From a virus: 64,000 nucleotides of DNA. Of this stretch, positions 25,419 through 35,963 are shown in pieces. The stretch spans positions 1 to 64,000 of IMG/VR virus record IMGVR_UViG_3300035034_002228; one strand, given 5' to 3'. The notes beneath the pieces are model-generated. The model ran no database searches and was not told where the DNA came from. It saw only the letters and a program-made list of their open reading frames with translations. The translations under genes were made by a program, and so were the position numbers. How positions within the stretch are numbered: position 1 is the stretch's first letter; each line of letters begins with the position of its first letter.

Positions 25419-27476
25419 ATGACTACACCGCAAAAGATTTCTGATCTGCAAATCGCCGGTCAGGTTAAGAACGACGATTACGTTGAAGTAATCCAACGCA
25501 ATGCCGAGGGCGACTACGTCAACATGCGTTTGGCGATCAATAACCTCAAAGGCAAAGACGGCAAGTCGGCGTTTCAATTGGCCAAGGACGACGGGTTTAC
25601 CGGCACCTTTAACGAATGGCTTCTGTCCCTGCGTGGCCCGGAAGGCAAAAACCCGTTTGACATGGCTCAAGCCGGTGGGTTCACCGGTACTCAAGAAGAG
25701 TGGTTGGCGTCTTTGGTAGGGCCTCAGGGCGCTCCGGGTCCCCAAGGTGAAGCAGGTCCGCAAGGCCCGGAAGGTTCTGTGGGACCGACCGGCCCTGCCG
25801 GTCCGAAAGGCGAAGCCGGTGATGCGGGTCCCGTCGGTCCCAAAGGCGAGGTTGGTGACGCTGGCCCAGCGGGCCCGAAAGGCGACGTAGGTCCTGCGGG
25901 ACCGGAAGGCCCTCAGGGTGAAACGGGTCCGGCTGGTCCCATCGGACCTGAAGGCCCAGAAGGCCCCCAGGGCACTCAAGGTCTCAAAGGGGACCAAGGG
26001 GAACCTGGCCCGACGGGTCCGACGGGTCCAGTTGGCCCCAAAGGGGATCGTGGTCTGGAAGGTCCAGCAGGTCCGGAAGGTCCGCAAGGCGAACAGGGCG
26101 AAATGGGTCCAGGCATTAGCATTGTCGGGACACTGACGGCTGAATCCGAACTACCCGACACCGGCACGCTGGGTGAAGGTTATTTGGTCAACGGCGAGTT
26201 CTGGGGTTGGACCGGCACTCAGTACGAAAACCTAGGACCCATTCGTGGTCCTAAGGGTGAACAGGGTGTTCAAGGACCCGCTGGACCGGAAGGGCCCGAA
26301 GGCCCGCAAGGCGACATGGGACCCGAAGGTCCGGCTGGCGCTACCGGTCCCAAGGGTGATAAGGGTGACGCTGGCACAGTCGGGCCGAAAGGCGACGTAG
26401 GCCCTGCCGGCCCTGAGGGTCCCCAGGGTGAACAGGGTGTTCAAGGTGAGAAAGGTGACAGTGGTGACCCCATTCAAATCCTGGGTACCGTCGCCGATCA
26501 ATCTCAGCTTCCCTCCACCGGTGTTTCTGCCGGCCAGGGTTACGTCATTGGCACCAATCTGTGGGTGTGGGACGGTGCGGCGTGGTTTAACGCCGGCAGC
26601 TTGAAAGGTCCTCAAGGTGAACAAGGTCCGATGGGCCCTGCCGGTGTCAAGGGTGACGACGGTGCTCCAGGTCCTCAGGGTCCTGAAGGTGCTCAGGGTC
26701 CCCAAGGTAACACCGGCCCTGCCGGTCCGACTGGTCCTAAAGGTGATACTGGCGACGCCGGTCCCGCCGGCCCTGAAGGCCCTGCCGGATCACAAGGCCC
26801 TGCTGGCTTTGATGGCGCCGATGGTCAGTCCGCGTATCAGATTGCCGTGGACAATGGTTTCACAGGCACTGAGGCCGAATGGTTGACCTCACTGGAAGGC
26901 GAAGACGGTGTCGGGTCGGCACTGTCCATCGCGAATAACGGCACGGCTGTTACCGCCGAGGCGAAATCCATCAACTTCAAGGGCGCCACGGTTTCTGAAA
27001 CCAACGGTGACGTTACGGTTGAAGTGTCGGCCAGTAGCGGTGGGTCAACAGGCGGTGTAAGCCTCGTACGCAAACGCGCGGTGTTGATGCGCGGGTCCCT
27101 GGAGGCGATTGTCATTGTGGTTGGGTTTGGTTCTCAGACCGACATGGACGCCCTGACCATTGAAAAACTGAACAGCGGCAGTGTGGTACGTCTGGACAAC
27201 AAAGCCGCTGCGCTCCACTTACATTCTGTGACCATATTTTATGATGCAGGATGGAACACCGGTAGCTCGTTCAATCTTCAATTCCCGGACAACTGGGGTG
27301 ATGATTTCATGGGCGACATGGTGATCCCCACGTTCCAGCAGTTCTCTCGGTTGAATCCGCCGACACTGCAACCGACGACTTACCAGAACTACGAAGTCGT
27401 TGATGGTTACGTGAATGTTGGTAAAGCCAACGTTAACTCCAGCTACGGATATCACTGGAAGTACAACTTGTCGTAA
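25419..27476 (+). CDS. Collagen-like tail fibre protein 1
   Basis: A 685-residue fibre. The N-terminus ([20 protein letters not shown]) is shared in outline with the 29411 gene and is probably the attachment end. Two copies of a short helical motif ([19 protein letters not shown] and a second ending EEWLASLVG) are followed by long Gly-X-Y collagen-like triplet tracts rich in Pro, Lys, Glu and Asp. Two globular cassettes ([20 protein letters not shown] and [20 protein letters not shown]) interrupt them. After a third SAYQ motif comes a non-collagen C-terminal domain of about 180 residues that could bind the receptor. AGGAAG precedes the ATG. Confidence 0.92.
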   Translation: MTTPQKISDLQIAGQVKNDDYVEVIQRNAEGDYVNMRLAINNLKGKDGKSAFQLAKDDGFTGTFNEWLLSLRGPEGKNPFDMAQAGGFTGTQEEWLASLVGPQGAPGPQGEAGPQGPEGSVGPTGPAGPKGEAGDAGPVGPKGEVGDAGPAGPKGDVGPAGPEGPQGETGPAGPIGPEGPEGPQGTQGLKGDQGEPGPTGPTGPVGPKGDRGLEGPAGPEGPQGEQGEMGPGISIVGTLTAESELPDTGTLGEGYLVNGEFWGWTGTQYENLGPIRGPKGEQGVQGPAGPEGPEGPQGDMGPEGPAGATGPKGDKGDAGTVGPKGDVGPAGPEGPQGEQGVQGEKGDSGDPIQILGTVADQSQLPSTGVSAGQGYVIGTNLWVWDGAAWFNAGSLKGPQGEQGPMGPAGVKGDDGAPGPQGPEGAQGPQGNTGPAGPTGPKGDTGDAGPAGPEGPAGSQGPAGFDGADGQSAYQIAVDNGFTGTEAEWLTSLEGEDGVGSALSIANNGTAVTAEAKSINFKGATVSETNGDVTVEVSASSGGSTGGVSLVRKRAVLMRGSLEAIVIVVGFGSQTDMDALTIEKLNSGSVVRLDNKAAALHLHSVTIFYDAGWNTGSSFNLQFPDNWGDDFMGDMVIPTFQQFSRLNPPTLQPTTYQNYEVVDGYVNVGKANVNSSYGYHWKYNLS

Positions 27477-27486
27477 ACACCAGCGT

Positions 27487-27524
27487 CATTGGGGTAGTGA
27501 TCTTCAATGAATGCTACCTCAATG
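27487..27524 (+). promoter_or_regulatory. Hairpin between two fibre genes
   Basis: An 11-bp stem with one G-T pair (27487-27497 with 27514-27524) has a 16-base loop and is followed by an A run and the SD of the next gene. The lack of a T tract argues against a terminator; it may stabilise or help process the RNA. Confidence 0.4.
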
Positions 27525-27540
27525 AAAAAAGGATTGTCAA

Positions 27541-28254
27541 ATGTCAAAACTACATTTTCAGGCCACCATTGACCTGAAGAGTGCAATCCCGGATGGTGAG
27601 GCGTGGGTAGTCCAAATTGGCTTTCGGGACGGCGAAGGGTACTTCCGTCCCAGTCAACTCCAGGCGAGCGATGTCATTGTACTGAACACGGGGGCACTTG
27701 AGCCCGGAACGTACACCCAGTACAAGATCAACGAAGTGATCAATGTCAGCTGGACCGGTGAGATCGAGTTATCGATTCAATACCTAGACGGCAACAACAA
27801 CGACATTGCTAACCCACAACTGGATTACCTGGTTGGCGCGGTAGGTATCGTATCACGTCCCAGCGAACACTTGGGGCTTTTACCAGTCGTGTCGCCCGAT
27901 GTTCAGGACATGAGCGACGCGTTCAGTATTTACACGTTGAACCACAACATCGTGAAACTGCTGGACGCACCTCGGTCTGACGGTGGGGGTGGTGGTGTTG
28001 TCCTTAAAACAGCCCAATGGTTGCCCGTTATGGCTGACGGTCGAGCCCCACTCCCAACCGAGCCTCTGGGGGACTTCGTACTGGACATGGGCATGGCGCA
28101 TCTGTTGGATGGGTCGGTGGTTGAGTTGTCTGGAGTAAAACCCCAGTTCAATGCCGAAACATCCACATGGTATGCAGTGATCCCCGCAGCAGACATTGCT
28201 GAACTCCAAGGAATGGTGGGTGCTATCACTGTGTCTTACCTAACCGGTTCTTAA
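27541..28254 (+). CDS. Unknown protein among fibre genes
   Basis: A 237-residue beta-rich protein. The N-terminal 115 residues form one likely domain; a Gly-rich hinge (SDGGGGGVVLK) links it to a second domain of about 90 residues ending in YLTGS. AAAGGA precedes the ATG. Its place between two fibre genes suggests a fibre component or adhesin; I see no chaperone signature. Confidence 0.6.
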   Translation: MSKLHFQATIDLKSAIPDGEAWVVQIGFRDGEGYFRPSQLQASDVIVLNTGALEPGTYTQYKINEVINVSWTGEIELSIQYLDGNNNDIANPQLDYLVGAVGIVSRPSEHLGLLPVVSPDVQDMSDAFSIYTLNHNIVKLLDAPRSDGGGGGVVLKTAQWLPVMADGRAPLPTEPLGDFVLDMGMAHLLDGSVVELSGVKPQFNAETSTWYAVIPAADIAELQGMVGAITVSYLTGS

Positions 28255-28286
28255 AACACAATCTTTGATATTTCAGGAGCAATAGC

Positions 28287-29282
28287 ATGGCTATTATCAA
28301 GCGTAATAAATCCACGATTTACGGCCTCGTGAACGACCTCGGTCAAATCAACCAGTCCATCCTGGACGAAGCCGAAGCCCGTAGTAACGCCGACGGTGAT
28401 CTGGCGGCACTGACCACCACTGAAAAGACTAACCTCGTTGCGGCTATCAATGAAGTCAAGGGTGCAGCGGATCAGGTCTCCAGTGACGCACTGACCAAAG
28501 CCGACAACCTCGCCAGCGTAGCTGACGCAGCGGCGGCCCGTACCAACCTGGACGTGATGTCCGGTGGTGAAATCGATCAGGCGATCTCTGACGCGCAGCT
28601 GAACTTCGGTAAGAGTTACAACGTTGCCGACATCGCGTCCCGTGATGCCCTGACCGGTCTGACCAACGTTGACCGTGTCCTGGTTACCGACGACGGCGAT
28701 AGCAAATGGGCCCTGTACCAGCCGGAAGCGATCGATGGCGATACCGGTGCAGTTACCAGCTGGGTCAAGCTGTCGGATCAAGACACCCTGGAAAACGCCA
28801 TCAGTGCGTCCACCATCAAGCAGTCTTACGAGTCCAACGCTGACACCAACGCGTTCACCGACGCTGAGCAGACCAAAGTTGGTCACGTCACCGTCACCCA
28901 GGCGATTGACCTGGACGACGCGGTCCTCAAGGCCAACCTGGCACAAGACCTCGCGTCGTCCAGCGCCACCGACGCGGCACCTTCGGTCCAGTCCGTTAAG
29001 AACTACGCGGACACCGCAGCCCGTGCTGGCGGTGCCATTCCGTTCATGGAAACCGTTGTAATCTCCGGCGATGACATCACACTGACCCATCAACCACGTG
29101 GTGGTGTTAATGGCATCATGAACTTCGCCACCGTGCGTTACACCCATACTAGCGGTGTGGCATGGGATGCACCGGTTGTTGCCACAGCTGACCCGAAAGT
29201 GTTCACGGTTAACGCCGACCGCGCTGGTCAGTGGGACACTGAGAGCGTTCGTGTTCAGTACCTGTACAGCCCGCAGGCTTAA
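28287..29282 (+). CDS. Virion protein, probably abundant; paralogue of 37289-37873
   Basis: A 331-residue protein that starts KRNKSTIYGLVNDLGQINQS and ends with a beta domain (GVNGIMNFATVRYTH through RVQYLYSPQA). Both ends are also found in the 194-residue protein at 37289, which lacks the middle. The middle part is helical with DGDLAALTTTEKTNLVAAIN-type heptads, as in fibre shafts. Codons are strongly skewed to a few favoured ones (CTG, GCG, ACC, GAC), like the major capsid gene and unlike its neighbours, so high expression is likely. AGGAG precedes the ATG. Confidence 0.72.
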   Translation: MAIIKRNKSTIYGLVNDLGQINQSILDEAEARSNADGDLAALTTTEKTNLVAAINEVKGAADQVSSDALTKADNLASVADAAAARTNLDVMSGGEIDQAISDAQLNFGKSYNVADIASRDALTGLTNVDRVLVTDDGDSKWALYQPEAIDGDTGAVTSWVKLSDQDTLENAISASTIKQSYESNADTNAFTDAEQTKVGHVTVTQAIDLDDAVLKANLAQDLASSSATDAAPSVQSVKNYADTAARAGGAIPFMETVVISGDDITLTHQPRGGVNGIMNFATVRYTHTSGVAWDAPVVATADPKVFTVNADRAGQWDTESVRVQYLYSPQA

Positions 29283-29290
29283 TGGGTACT

Positions 29291-29391
29291 AGCGGTATCG
29301 AGGGTACCGCTAAACTGTAGTTAAAATCTCCTGAAGCTAACGTGGGAAAGGCATCTAAATGGCCTCCTGCGTTAGCTTCAGGTTTATGTGT
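29291..29391 (+). terminator. Two consecutive hairpins; the second is a terminator
   Basis: A 7-bp stem (29291-29297 with 29305-29311) is followed by a perfect 12-bp stem (29331-29342 with 29370-29381) around a 27-base loop. The second is followed by TTTATGTG, close to the conserved terminator tail. Confidence 0.75.
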
Positions 29392-29410
29392 TCATTAGTG
29401 GAGAGATACC

Positions 29411-30178
29411 ATGGCTAAGCGTATTACGGAAATGGGCCCGATTGAACTTCCACTCTCCGGAGAAGAGCTGTTGGAAGTGGTTCAGAACGGTGTCAACAAG
29501 CGGTTCCCGATCGGGGAACTGACGGTTCAAGGTAACGACGGGCTATCGGCATTCGATGTCGCGGTCCGTGAAGGCTTTGAAGGTACTTTGGAAGACTGGT
29601 TGGCATCATTGCGCGGCCCAGAAGGACCAGTGGGTCCACGGGGACCACAGGGCGTTGAGGGACCGAAAGGGCCCAAGGGTGACACTGGCAACGATGGTCC
29701 GGCTGGACCCAAAGGAGACGCAGGGCCGGAAGGACCCCAAGGGGAACCAGGACCCGAAGGACCTGAGGGGCCCAAAGGTGAGAAAGGCGATACCGGTGAT
29801 ACTGGCCCAACCGGACCTAAGGGCGACAAAGGTGATAAGGGTGATACGGGTGACCCCGGCCCAGTTGGACCTGAGGGACCATCAGGTGGAGGTGGTGGTA
29901 GTAACTTTGTAACCATCCAAGCCACCAGCTGGAGTGCGGGACAGTTTACCTTGCCTGAAGGAGTAACGGTCGAGAAGATCTACTCGGACAGCTCCCTGCA
30001 AATCAACCATGGGCAGAACAAATACCCGAAGGGTTGGTTTGGGTTCATTCGAGAGTCGGACCCTTGGGTAGGTATCATCCCAACCAACGTTCGGAACATT
30101 CAAATCGTCGATGCGAATACGATCATTATCACAAACGTGTCCAGCTTCGAAATCTTTGATATTTCCATTCAGTTTTAA
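29411..30178 (+). CDS. Collagen-like tail fibre protein 2
   Basis: A 255-residue short fibre. The N-terminus ([20 protein letters not shown]) is related in style to the start of fibre 1, followed by one helical [19 protein letters not shown] motif, about 90 residues of Gly-X-Y triplets rich in Pro, Lys, Asp and Glu, and a C-terminal beta domain of about 95 residues. GGAGAG precedes the ATG. It may be a minor fibre or adaptor. Confidence 0.9.
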   Translation: MAKRITEMGPIELPLSGEELLEVVQNGVNKRFPIGELTVQGNDGLSAFDVAVREGFEGTLEDWLASLRGPEGPVGPRGPQGVEGPKGPKGDTGNDGPAGPKGDAGPEGPQGEPGPEGPEGPKGEKGDTGDTGPTGPKGDKGDKGDTGDPGPVGPEGPSGGGGGSNFVTIQATSWSAGQFTLPEGVTVEKIYSDSSLQINHGQNKYPKGWFGFIRESDPWVGIIPTNVRNIQIVDANTIIITNVSSFEIFDISIQF

Positions 30179-30194
30179 CACGAGGGACTGATTT

Positions 30195-30707
30195 ATGATC
30201 AACGCGGGGATAAAGATTGCTTCTTTTAATGGCAAGCAGTCATTCAACAGCGAAACCCAGCTTTGGGAAGGCATTGAAGTCAGTGTCAACTACCCTGGAA
30301 AGCAAACGCCGGTGGACAACCCAATACAGATCGGTGACCTGCTCATTGAACCGGGTGGGAGCATCTGGCAAGTTGAGGCGGCGACGGTTCTGGATGATGT
30401 CGCCGGCGTATTCGAGCTGTCGCTGTCAATGCTGGAAGAAGAAACCACGGACGCGGTCTCACCGGGTCTGGGTACGGTCAACCGAGGTGGTATTGTAACT
30501 CCCAAACAAGGGTATGTGGCACCACATTGGGATTCAACCATCGTCGACGCGAACGTGTCTCGAATTGCCTCCATGATCACCATGGAAAACTACGACAAAC
30601 TGTTTGGTGGTGGTGACGGTAGCGATGCGGGGGATGGATCGACCGATACTGGGCCAGTATGGCTTGGTGTGGTGGACGGCGGTGAACTGGGCAACTCAGG
30701 AGCATAA
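30195..30707 (+). CDS. Unknown protein between collagen-like fibres
   Basis: A 170-residue protein with a beta-rich N-terminal 90 residues and an Asp/Gly-rich end (GGGDGSDAGDGSTDTG). GAGGGA precedes ATG 30195. It sits 16 bp after fibre 2 and 3 bp before the giant fibre gene, so all three are one unit. I cannot assign a role; a fibre connector is possible. Confidence 0.6.
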   Translation: MINAGIKIASFNGKQSFNSETQLWEGIEVSVNYPGKQTPVDNPIQIGDLLIEPGGSIWQVEAATVLDDVAGVFELSLSMLEEETTDAVSPGLGTVNRGGIVTPKQGYVAPHWDSTIVDANVSRIASMITMENYDKLFGGGDGSDAGDGSTDTGPVWLGVVDGGELGNSGA

Positions 30708-30710
30708 CCC

Positions 30711-33700
30711 ATGTCAGGAAACGAAAGAAGGTATCGGTTCCCTCGCGGTAATACCGAACAAAACAACAGTTATACCGGGTACGATGGGGAAGTCACCATC
30801 GATACCGAACTCAATCAACTGCGTCGTCACGACGGCGTAACCCCCGGTGGTTTTGTCATCGCCTCCGGCGGTGGCGGTGAGATTGGGGATGTCAGCGAAC
30901 TGATCGACACCGGCATTCTTGTCGTTGGTACGCTGTCCACCCCCGACAATCTTCCGGAAGCGTGGGAACATTCCACCGGTGATACATACATCATAGACAC
31001 CCACTACTACACCCTGATCGGCAACACCTGGGAAAACCTCGGGTCGTTCCGTGGGGAAGACGGCCTGAACGCGTACGAACTGGCCGTGACCCGTGATGGG
31101 TATACCGGCACGTATGGTCAGTGGAAAGAAAGCCTGCGTGGACAAGACGGCATTGGCATCAACGTCCGTGGCTCGCTGCCGAATCTTGAAACACTGGATT
31201 TGGTGGAACCGGTCCGGGGTCACGCGTACGTGATCGATCGGAAGATGTACGTTTGGGACACCCAGAAATGGGCCGAGGTGGGGCAAGTTGGTCCCCCCGG
31301 GATGAGCACTTACGAGTTGGCCAAGGTCACCGGTCAAATCGAAGAGTCCACCACCCTGACGCAGTACCTCAACTCCCTCAAAGGGCAAAGTGCGTTTCAG
31401 CTGGCGCGGGAGATTGAAGAAATCCCGTCGAACTGGGGCCTTGAAGATTACCTCGAATCCCTGCAAGGCAAAAGCGCGTACGACATGGCCGTGGAAAACG
31501 GCTACGTTGGGACGATTGACGACTACCTTGCCTCGCTGGTAGGACCTGAGGGTCCCCAGGGTCCCCGTGGTCTACGCGGTGATAAGGGTGAACAAGCCAA
31601 CGCCATTCAGGTGTTGGGTAAGGTGGTGTCTTATCTGGACCTTCCAACCGAGGGCGTGTCTCCAGGTGACGCGTATTTCATCCAGAAGAACCTCTGGGTC
31701 TATACAGGCTCGCGTTTTGAAGACCTGGGTGAGATTGTAGGGCCACAAGGTGAACAGGGCTTACAAGGACCCTCAGGCCCTCCTGGGGACCAAGGTCCCG
31801 AAGGGCTGAGCGCGTACGAAGTGGCCATCAACAACTACCTGTTCGACGGCGACGAAGAAGCGTGGATTGCGTCCCTGGAAGGGAAGAGCGCCTACGAGAT
31901 TGCCAAAGAGTTCGACTACGGTAATGAGATCGAAAGCGAGGAACAGTGGCTGGAGTCATTGAAAGGCAAGAACTCGTATGAGACCGCCATTGAACTTGGC
32001 TTGGTGGCTACGGTTGAAGAGTGGAATGAGAAGATGCGTGGTCCGGAAGGGCCGATGGGTCCTCAGGGTCCCATGGGTCGCAGTCTGGAGATTTCCGGCT
32101 ACGTTCAAGACCCCGATGCCCAACCACTGCCAACAGACGTCTCCCCGTACACCGCGTACGTGGTTCAAGATCACCTACACATGTTCACCGGCACCGAATG
32201 GGTCGACCTTGGACGCTTTGAAGGTCCCAAGGGGGACAAAGGCGATAAGGGTGACAAGGGCGATACCGGTGAGAAAGGCGAGGTTGGTACCGGCATTCAG
32301 GTAAAAGGCGCCGTAGCCTCTGAATTGGCCCTACCCAACATCCAAGACTACGTCGACGGTGACTGTTTCTTCGTTGAGAAGAACCTCTACGTGAAAACCG
32401 GCGGTCTGTGGTTGAACGTTGGGGAAGTGAAAGGCGATCAAGGGGAAAAGGGCGAACAAGGTGACCAAGGTCTGACTGGCGACCGTGGACCACGTGGCAC
32501 CAACGGTCGAAACGGTCGCAGTGGTCGGAACGGCCGCAACGGCTTGCATGGTTGGAACGGGCGTAATGGCCGGACTGGTCGTCAAGGTCCCATGGGCGCG
32601 CCCGGTCCGCGTGGGTTTACCGGTTCGCCGGGCGCGTCCATTAAAGTGAAAGGGTCGGTACCGGCGGTGAGCTTCTTGACCGACCAAGGGAACGAGGTCG
32701 GTGATGCGTACATCGTCGAGAACGAGTTCCATGTGTGGGATGGCACACAGTGGACCAACGTAGGATTCCTACAGGGCCCTCGCGGTGTGGACGGCCCCCG
32801 TGGTCTGCAGGGTCCCGTTGGACCGATGGGGGTGAAAGGCGACCAAGGCGTTCCTGGCCCACAAGGCATCGAAGGGGTGCAAGGCTCGGACGGTCGTCAA
32901 GGTCCCATGGGCCTGTCTATCAATGTCCTGGGTCGTGTCTCTACCTTTGCGAGTCTGGACGCCAAGTCCCGACCGTCGTTTGGCGACGCGTACATCGTCG
33001 ACGATACCGAGGGTGAGGTTTACGCGTGGGACGGCGAAGCGTGGCAGGGTCTGGGTCCGGTCCAAGGTCCCGAAGGACCTCCTGGTCCAATCCCTACCCC
33101 ACGTGGTGTAGCGGTTGACCCGGATTACCTGTTCAATCAAATCCTGAACCCGAAGAAAGGCGATTTCTACACCATCGCGGGTGAAGCCTGGATTCATGAC
33201 GGTGAGACGTTCATCAACGTCGGTCAGTGGACCGGACCCGAAGGTCCCAAGGGCGACAAAGGTGATCAAGGCGAAAAGGGTGACGCGGGGGATGACGGCC
33301 ACGGCATCATCGTTCTTGGCGAACTGGGTGATGTAAACGACCTACCCTTGACCTCCAGCCGTGGGGATTTCTACGTGGTCACCGGTGACCTGTGGGGCTG
33401 GGACGGCGCCCGTTGGGTTAACTACGGTCCTTTCCGTGGTCCCACCGGACCGGCTGGACCAAAAGGCATTGATGGCATCGACGGTGTGGATGGCATCGAC
33501 GGTGAACAAGGCCCGCAGGGTGAACGCGGTCTGCAAGGCGAAACCGCCGCCAGCATCAAGGTACTGGGCTCGAAAGCCACCGTGGGCGAACTGCCGGACG
33601 GCAGCACCAGCGAGGTCGGTGATGCGTACATCGTCGGTGACCGATTCTACGTGTGGAACAGTGCCATTTGGGAAGACGTTGGCTTCCTGCAAGGCCCTCG

Positions 33701-35297
33701 TGGCATTCAGGGCGAACAAGGTCCTCGTGGTCCCACAGGTCCGCAAGGTCGGGCTGGTGAGCAGGGACCGCAAGGTTCTACCGGCGCACAAGGCCCTGTG
33801 GGTGCGGAAGGTCCTCAGGGTGAGAAGGGCGATACCGAAGCGGCCATCTACGTCATCGGTAGCCTGGAAAGCAGCGTTGCCCTGCCCACCACGGGCAATG
33901 AACGCGGCGACGCGTACATCATCGACCAGAGCTTCTGGGTCTGGGACGGTGCTGAATGGAGCGATGTCGGTTTCATTCACGGTCCGAAAGGGGATCGGGG
34001 GGATACCGGTCCTGCCGGTCCGCAAGGTCCGTTAGGCCCACGTGGGATTCAAGGTCCTCAGGGTGAACAAGGCCCAGAAGGTGAGAAAGGTCTCCAGGGT
34101 CCCATGGGCATTTCCATCCGAATCATCGGCAGTCAGCCGACCATCTCGGACATTCCGGACCGTCAGCACCAAGTTGGTGACGCGTACATCATCGATGGGG
34201 TTGTGTACACCTACGATGGGTACAGCTGGATCGACATTGGCCAGTTCCAGGGTCAGCGTGGTCCTCAGGGCCCCAGTGGTCTGGACGCCTACGAAATGGC
34301 GGTCAATAAAGGATTCACTGGCACCTTTGAAGACTGGGTGGAATCCCTGCGCGGTCCACAAGGCGATGCCGGTGCGGGACTCACGTTCCTAGGCATCCTG
34401 GGTGACGCTGAGGAATTGCCGACCACCAACAACATGAACGGGGACATGTACCGCAAAGGTCCACACCTGTATGTTTGGGTCGACACCGCCTGGAAGAACA
34501 TGGGCATCATACAAGGCCCCCGTGGTGACGAAGGTCCCGAAGGTCCTGCCGGCCCCGAGGGTCCGCAAGGGATGCGTGGCCCACAGGGTACCGCCTGGCT
34601 GTCGTTCGAACGTGATCCGGACACCCTGGACGGTTTGAAGGGCGACTACGCGATCAACACCATCACCAACGACTACTTCCTCAAGGTGGACGAGTTCCTC
34701 TGGGTGAAGCTCGGCCGGATGGGCGGCGGTACCGTGGAAGAAGCCCCGACCTCCGGTGGGCGTTACGTTCGTGCCGAAGGTGGCTGGAAGCCACTCAAGG
34801 AAGGTGTGACCGAAGCGCCAGTGAACGGCGAAGCGTACATGCGTATCGACGGGACGTGGACGCTGTACAGACCACCGATCGTTGACGTAGAAACCAGCAC
34901 CCCGCATCACCGTGTGAAGGGTTCTTGGGTCCCGGTTGAGCTGACGGACGCCCCGGTGGACGATCAAACCTACTTCCGTCGTAATAAGAAGTGGGTGCCG
35001 TTCAACCGGTACACGTTGAAGAACGAAAGTGTCGATACGGTGATGGACCTGTCCATTGCCCAGACCTTCAACATCGCAGCCACTCGCGATAAGGCATTGT
35101 CGTTTACCAACGCGCCGGGCGCGGATCGCACCATGACGGTGGTAGTGACCATCGCCGGAGACGGCGGTATCATCACATGGCCGGACAGTGTGTTCTTTAA
35201 GGACGAAGTACCGCCAACATTGGGCACCAACTACACCGTGGTGGTCATGTATTGGACGGGCTCGATCTGGATCGGGAAACTGATGGAAGCCATTTAA
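30711..35297 (+). CDS. Giant collagen-like tail fibre protein 3
   Basis: A 1528-residue fibre made of three kinds of unit. There are at least 13 globular cassettes of the form GDAYIVxxxFYVWDGxxWxDVG, separated by Gly-X-Y triplet tracts. There are eight copies of a helical motif of the [20 protein letters not shown] type, mostly in the first third. A single block (32496-32579) uses Asn and Arg triplets ([14 protein letters not shown]) instead of Pro. The C-terminal 230 residues lack collagen triplets and end in a beta domain ([16 protein letters not shown] to [10 protein letters not shown]), probably the trimerising or receptor-binding tip. AGGAG precedes the ATG. It is followed by a terminator. 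Confidence 0.92.
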   Translation: MSGNERRYRFPRGNTEQNNSYTGYDGEVTIDTELNQLRRHDGVTPGGFVIASGGGGEIGDVSELIDTGILVVGTLSTPDNLPEAWEHSTGDTYIIDTHYYTLIGNTWENLGSFRGEDGLNAYELAVTRDGYTGTYGQWKESLRGQDGIGINVRGSLPNLETLDLVEPVRGHAYVIDRKMYVWDTQKWAEVGQVGPPGMSTYELAKVTGQIEESTTLTQYLNSLKGQSAFQLAREIEEIPSNWGLEDYLESLQGKSAYDMAVENGYVGTIDDYLASLVGPEGPQGPRGLRGDKGEQANAIQVLGKVVSYLDLPTEGVSPGDAYFIQKNLWVYTGSRFEDLGEIVGPQGEQGLQGPSGPPGDQGPEGLSAYEVAINNYLFDGDEEAWIASLEGKSAYEIAKEFDYGNEIESEEQWLESLKGKNSYETAIELGLVATVEEWNEKMRGPEGPMGPQGPMGRSLEISGYVQDPDAQPLPTDVSPYTAYVVQDHLHMFTGTEWVDLGRFEGPKGDKGDKGDKGDTGEKGEVGTGIQVKGAVASELALPNIQDYVDGDCFFVEKNLYVKTGGLWLNVGEVKGDQGEKGEQGDQGLTGDRGPRGTNGRNGRSGRNGRNGLHGWNGRNGRTGRQGPMGAPGPRGFTGSPGASIKVKGSVPAVSFLTDQGNEVGDAYIVENEFHVWDGTQWTNVGFLQGPRGVDGPRGLQGPVGPMGVKGDQGVPGPQGIEGVQGSDGRQGPMGLSINVLGRVSTFASLDAKSRPSFGDAYIVDDTEGEVYAWDGEAWQGLGPVQGPEGPPGPIPTPRGVAVDPDYLFNQILNPKKGDFYTIAGEAWIHDGETFINVGQWTGPEGPKGDKGDQGEKGDAGDDGHGIIVLGELGDVNDLPLTSSRGDFYVVTGDLWGWDGARWVNYGPFRGPTGPAGPKGIDGIDGVDGIDGEQGPQGERGLQGETAASIKVLGSKATVGELPDGSTSEVGDAYIVGDRFYVWNSAIWEDVGFLQGPRGIQGEQGPRGPTGPQGRAGEQGPQGSTGAQGPVGAEGPQGEKGDTEAAIYVIGSLESSVALPTTGNERGDAYIIDQSFWVWDGAEWSDVGFIHGPKGDRGDTGPAGPQGPLGPRGIQGPQGEQGPEGEKGLQGPMGISIRIIGSQPTISDIPDRQHQVGDAYIIDGVVYTYDGYSWIDIGQFQGQRGPQGPSGLDAYEMAVNKGFTGTFEDWVESLRGPQGDAGAGLTFLGILGDAEELPTTNNMNGDMYRKGPHLYVWVDTAWKNMGIIQGPRGDEGPEGPAGPEGPQGMRGPQGTAWLSFERDPDTLDGLKGDYAINTITNDYFLKVDEFLWVKLGRMGGGTVEEAPTSGGRYVRAEGGWKPLKEGVTEAPVNGEAYMRIDGTWTLYRPPIVDVETSTPHHRVKGSWVPVELTDAPVDDQTYFRRNKKWVPFNRYTLKNESVDTVMDLSIAQTFNIAATRDKALSFTNAPGADRTMTVVVTIAGDGGIITWPDSVFFKDEVPPTLGTNYTVVVMYWTGSIWIGKLMEAI
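31540..34600 (+). repeat. Cassette repeats within the giant fibre gene
   Basis: Alternating collagen-like triplet tracts and GDAY/WDG cassettes recur through this span at the protein level. The DNA copies have diverged, so these are old repeats kept by selection on the protein and not a recent DNA amplification. Confidence 0.8.
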
Positions 35298-35309
35298 TCC
35301 ACCCATAAT

Positions 35310-35340
35310 GGGGAGGGGTGACCCCTCCCCACACTTTTAC
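35310..35340 (+). terminator. Terminator after the giant fibre gene
   Basis: A perfect 9-bp G/C-rich stem (35310-35318 with 35322-35330) has a TGA loop and is followed by ACACTTTTAC. It lacks the TTTATGYCGT tail found elsewhere. Confidence 0.8.
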
Positions 35341-35351
35341 AGTGAACGCCT

Positions 35352-35963
35352 ATGGACACTTACATTAATTTGACAACGGGACAATACCCACTGACCTTGG
35401 AGGAAATACGGCGAGAGCTTTTGACCGTATCCCTACCAAAAGCCCCCACCGAGGAACAGCTTCGACGGTGTGGCTATGGGTTGGTGAAACCGACCAAACG
35501 CCCCGCCGGTACCAACGTGGTGGGAACAGCCCCACGGTATCAGAACGGGCAGTTTTACCAAACTTGGGAGGTGGTGGAGAGTGCGGATTTGGGCGAGTGG
35601 CAACAAGAGCTTAAACGGTTGCTGGATACGACCTACAACACCCTGTTGACTCAGGGATGGACGTACGGTACTCACCAAGTCGACCTTGTCAACAGTGAGG
35701 AACTGAATTGGTTTTTCTTAGAGTGCTTATCGTCACAAGACGATCACTCGGACGAGCCGGTTTTGTTTTATACGCCCAATGGCGATGCGGTGGAGTTTGA
35801 CTGGGAGACAGGATTGCAATTCGTCAAGGACGCGGTGCGGTATCGACGTTCGTTGAAACGCGGGTACCACCACGGACTTACGCACATTCGTGAGTGCGAG
35901 TGTGTGGCGGATTGCAAATCTGTTAAACGCAAGTTAGAAACAAAGGAAGTCTTCCAATGTTAG
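35352..35963 (+). CDS. Possible tail-fibre assembly protein
   Basis: A 203-residue protein. The N-terminal half resembles the small proteins encoded after tail fibres that help them fold: an LTLEEIRREL helix, a GLVKPTKRPAG strand, and the QNGQFYQTWEVVE segment, a pattern seen in caudoviral fibre-assembly and DUF4376-type proteins. The C-terminus is basic with ECECVADC. The SD before ATG 35352 is weak. It overlaps the next adhesin-like gene by seven bases, which supports a chaperone or companion role. Confidence 0.55.
   Translation: MDTYINLTTGQYPLTLEEIRRELLTVSLPKAPTEEQLRRCGYGLVKPTKRPAGTNVVGTAPRYQNGQFYQTWEVVESADLGEWQQELKRLLDTTYNTLLTQGWTYGTHQVDLVNSEELNWFFLECLSSQDDHSDEPVLFYTPNGDAVEFDWETGLQFVKDAVRYRRSLKRGYHHGLTHIRECECVADCKSVKRKLETKEVFQC

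Noticed and set aside
25720-26900. Tandem DNA repeats in the collagen-like gene considered as a CRISPR-like or satellite array.
   Set aside because: The repetition follows the amino acid pattern only; DNA units vary and there are no spacers.
29527-29925. Long minus-strand Pro-rich frames opposite the collagen-like genes.
   Set aside because: They are the expected mirror of Gly-X-Y codons (GGT/CCA) on the other strand, with no start signals.
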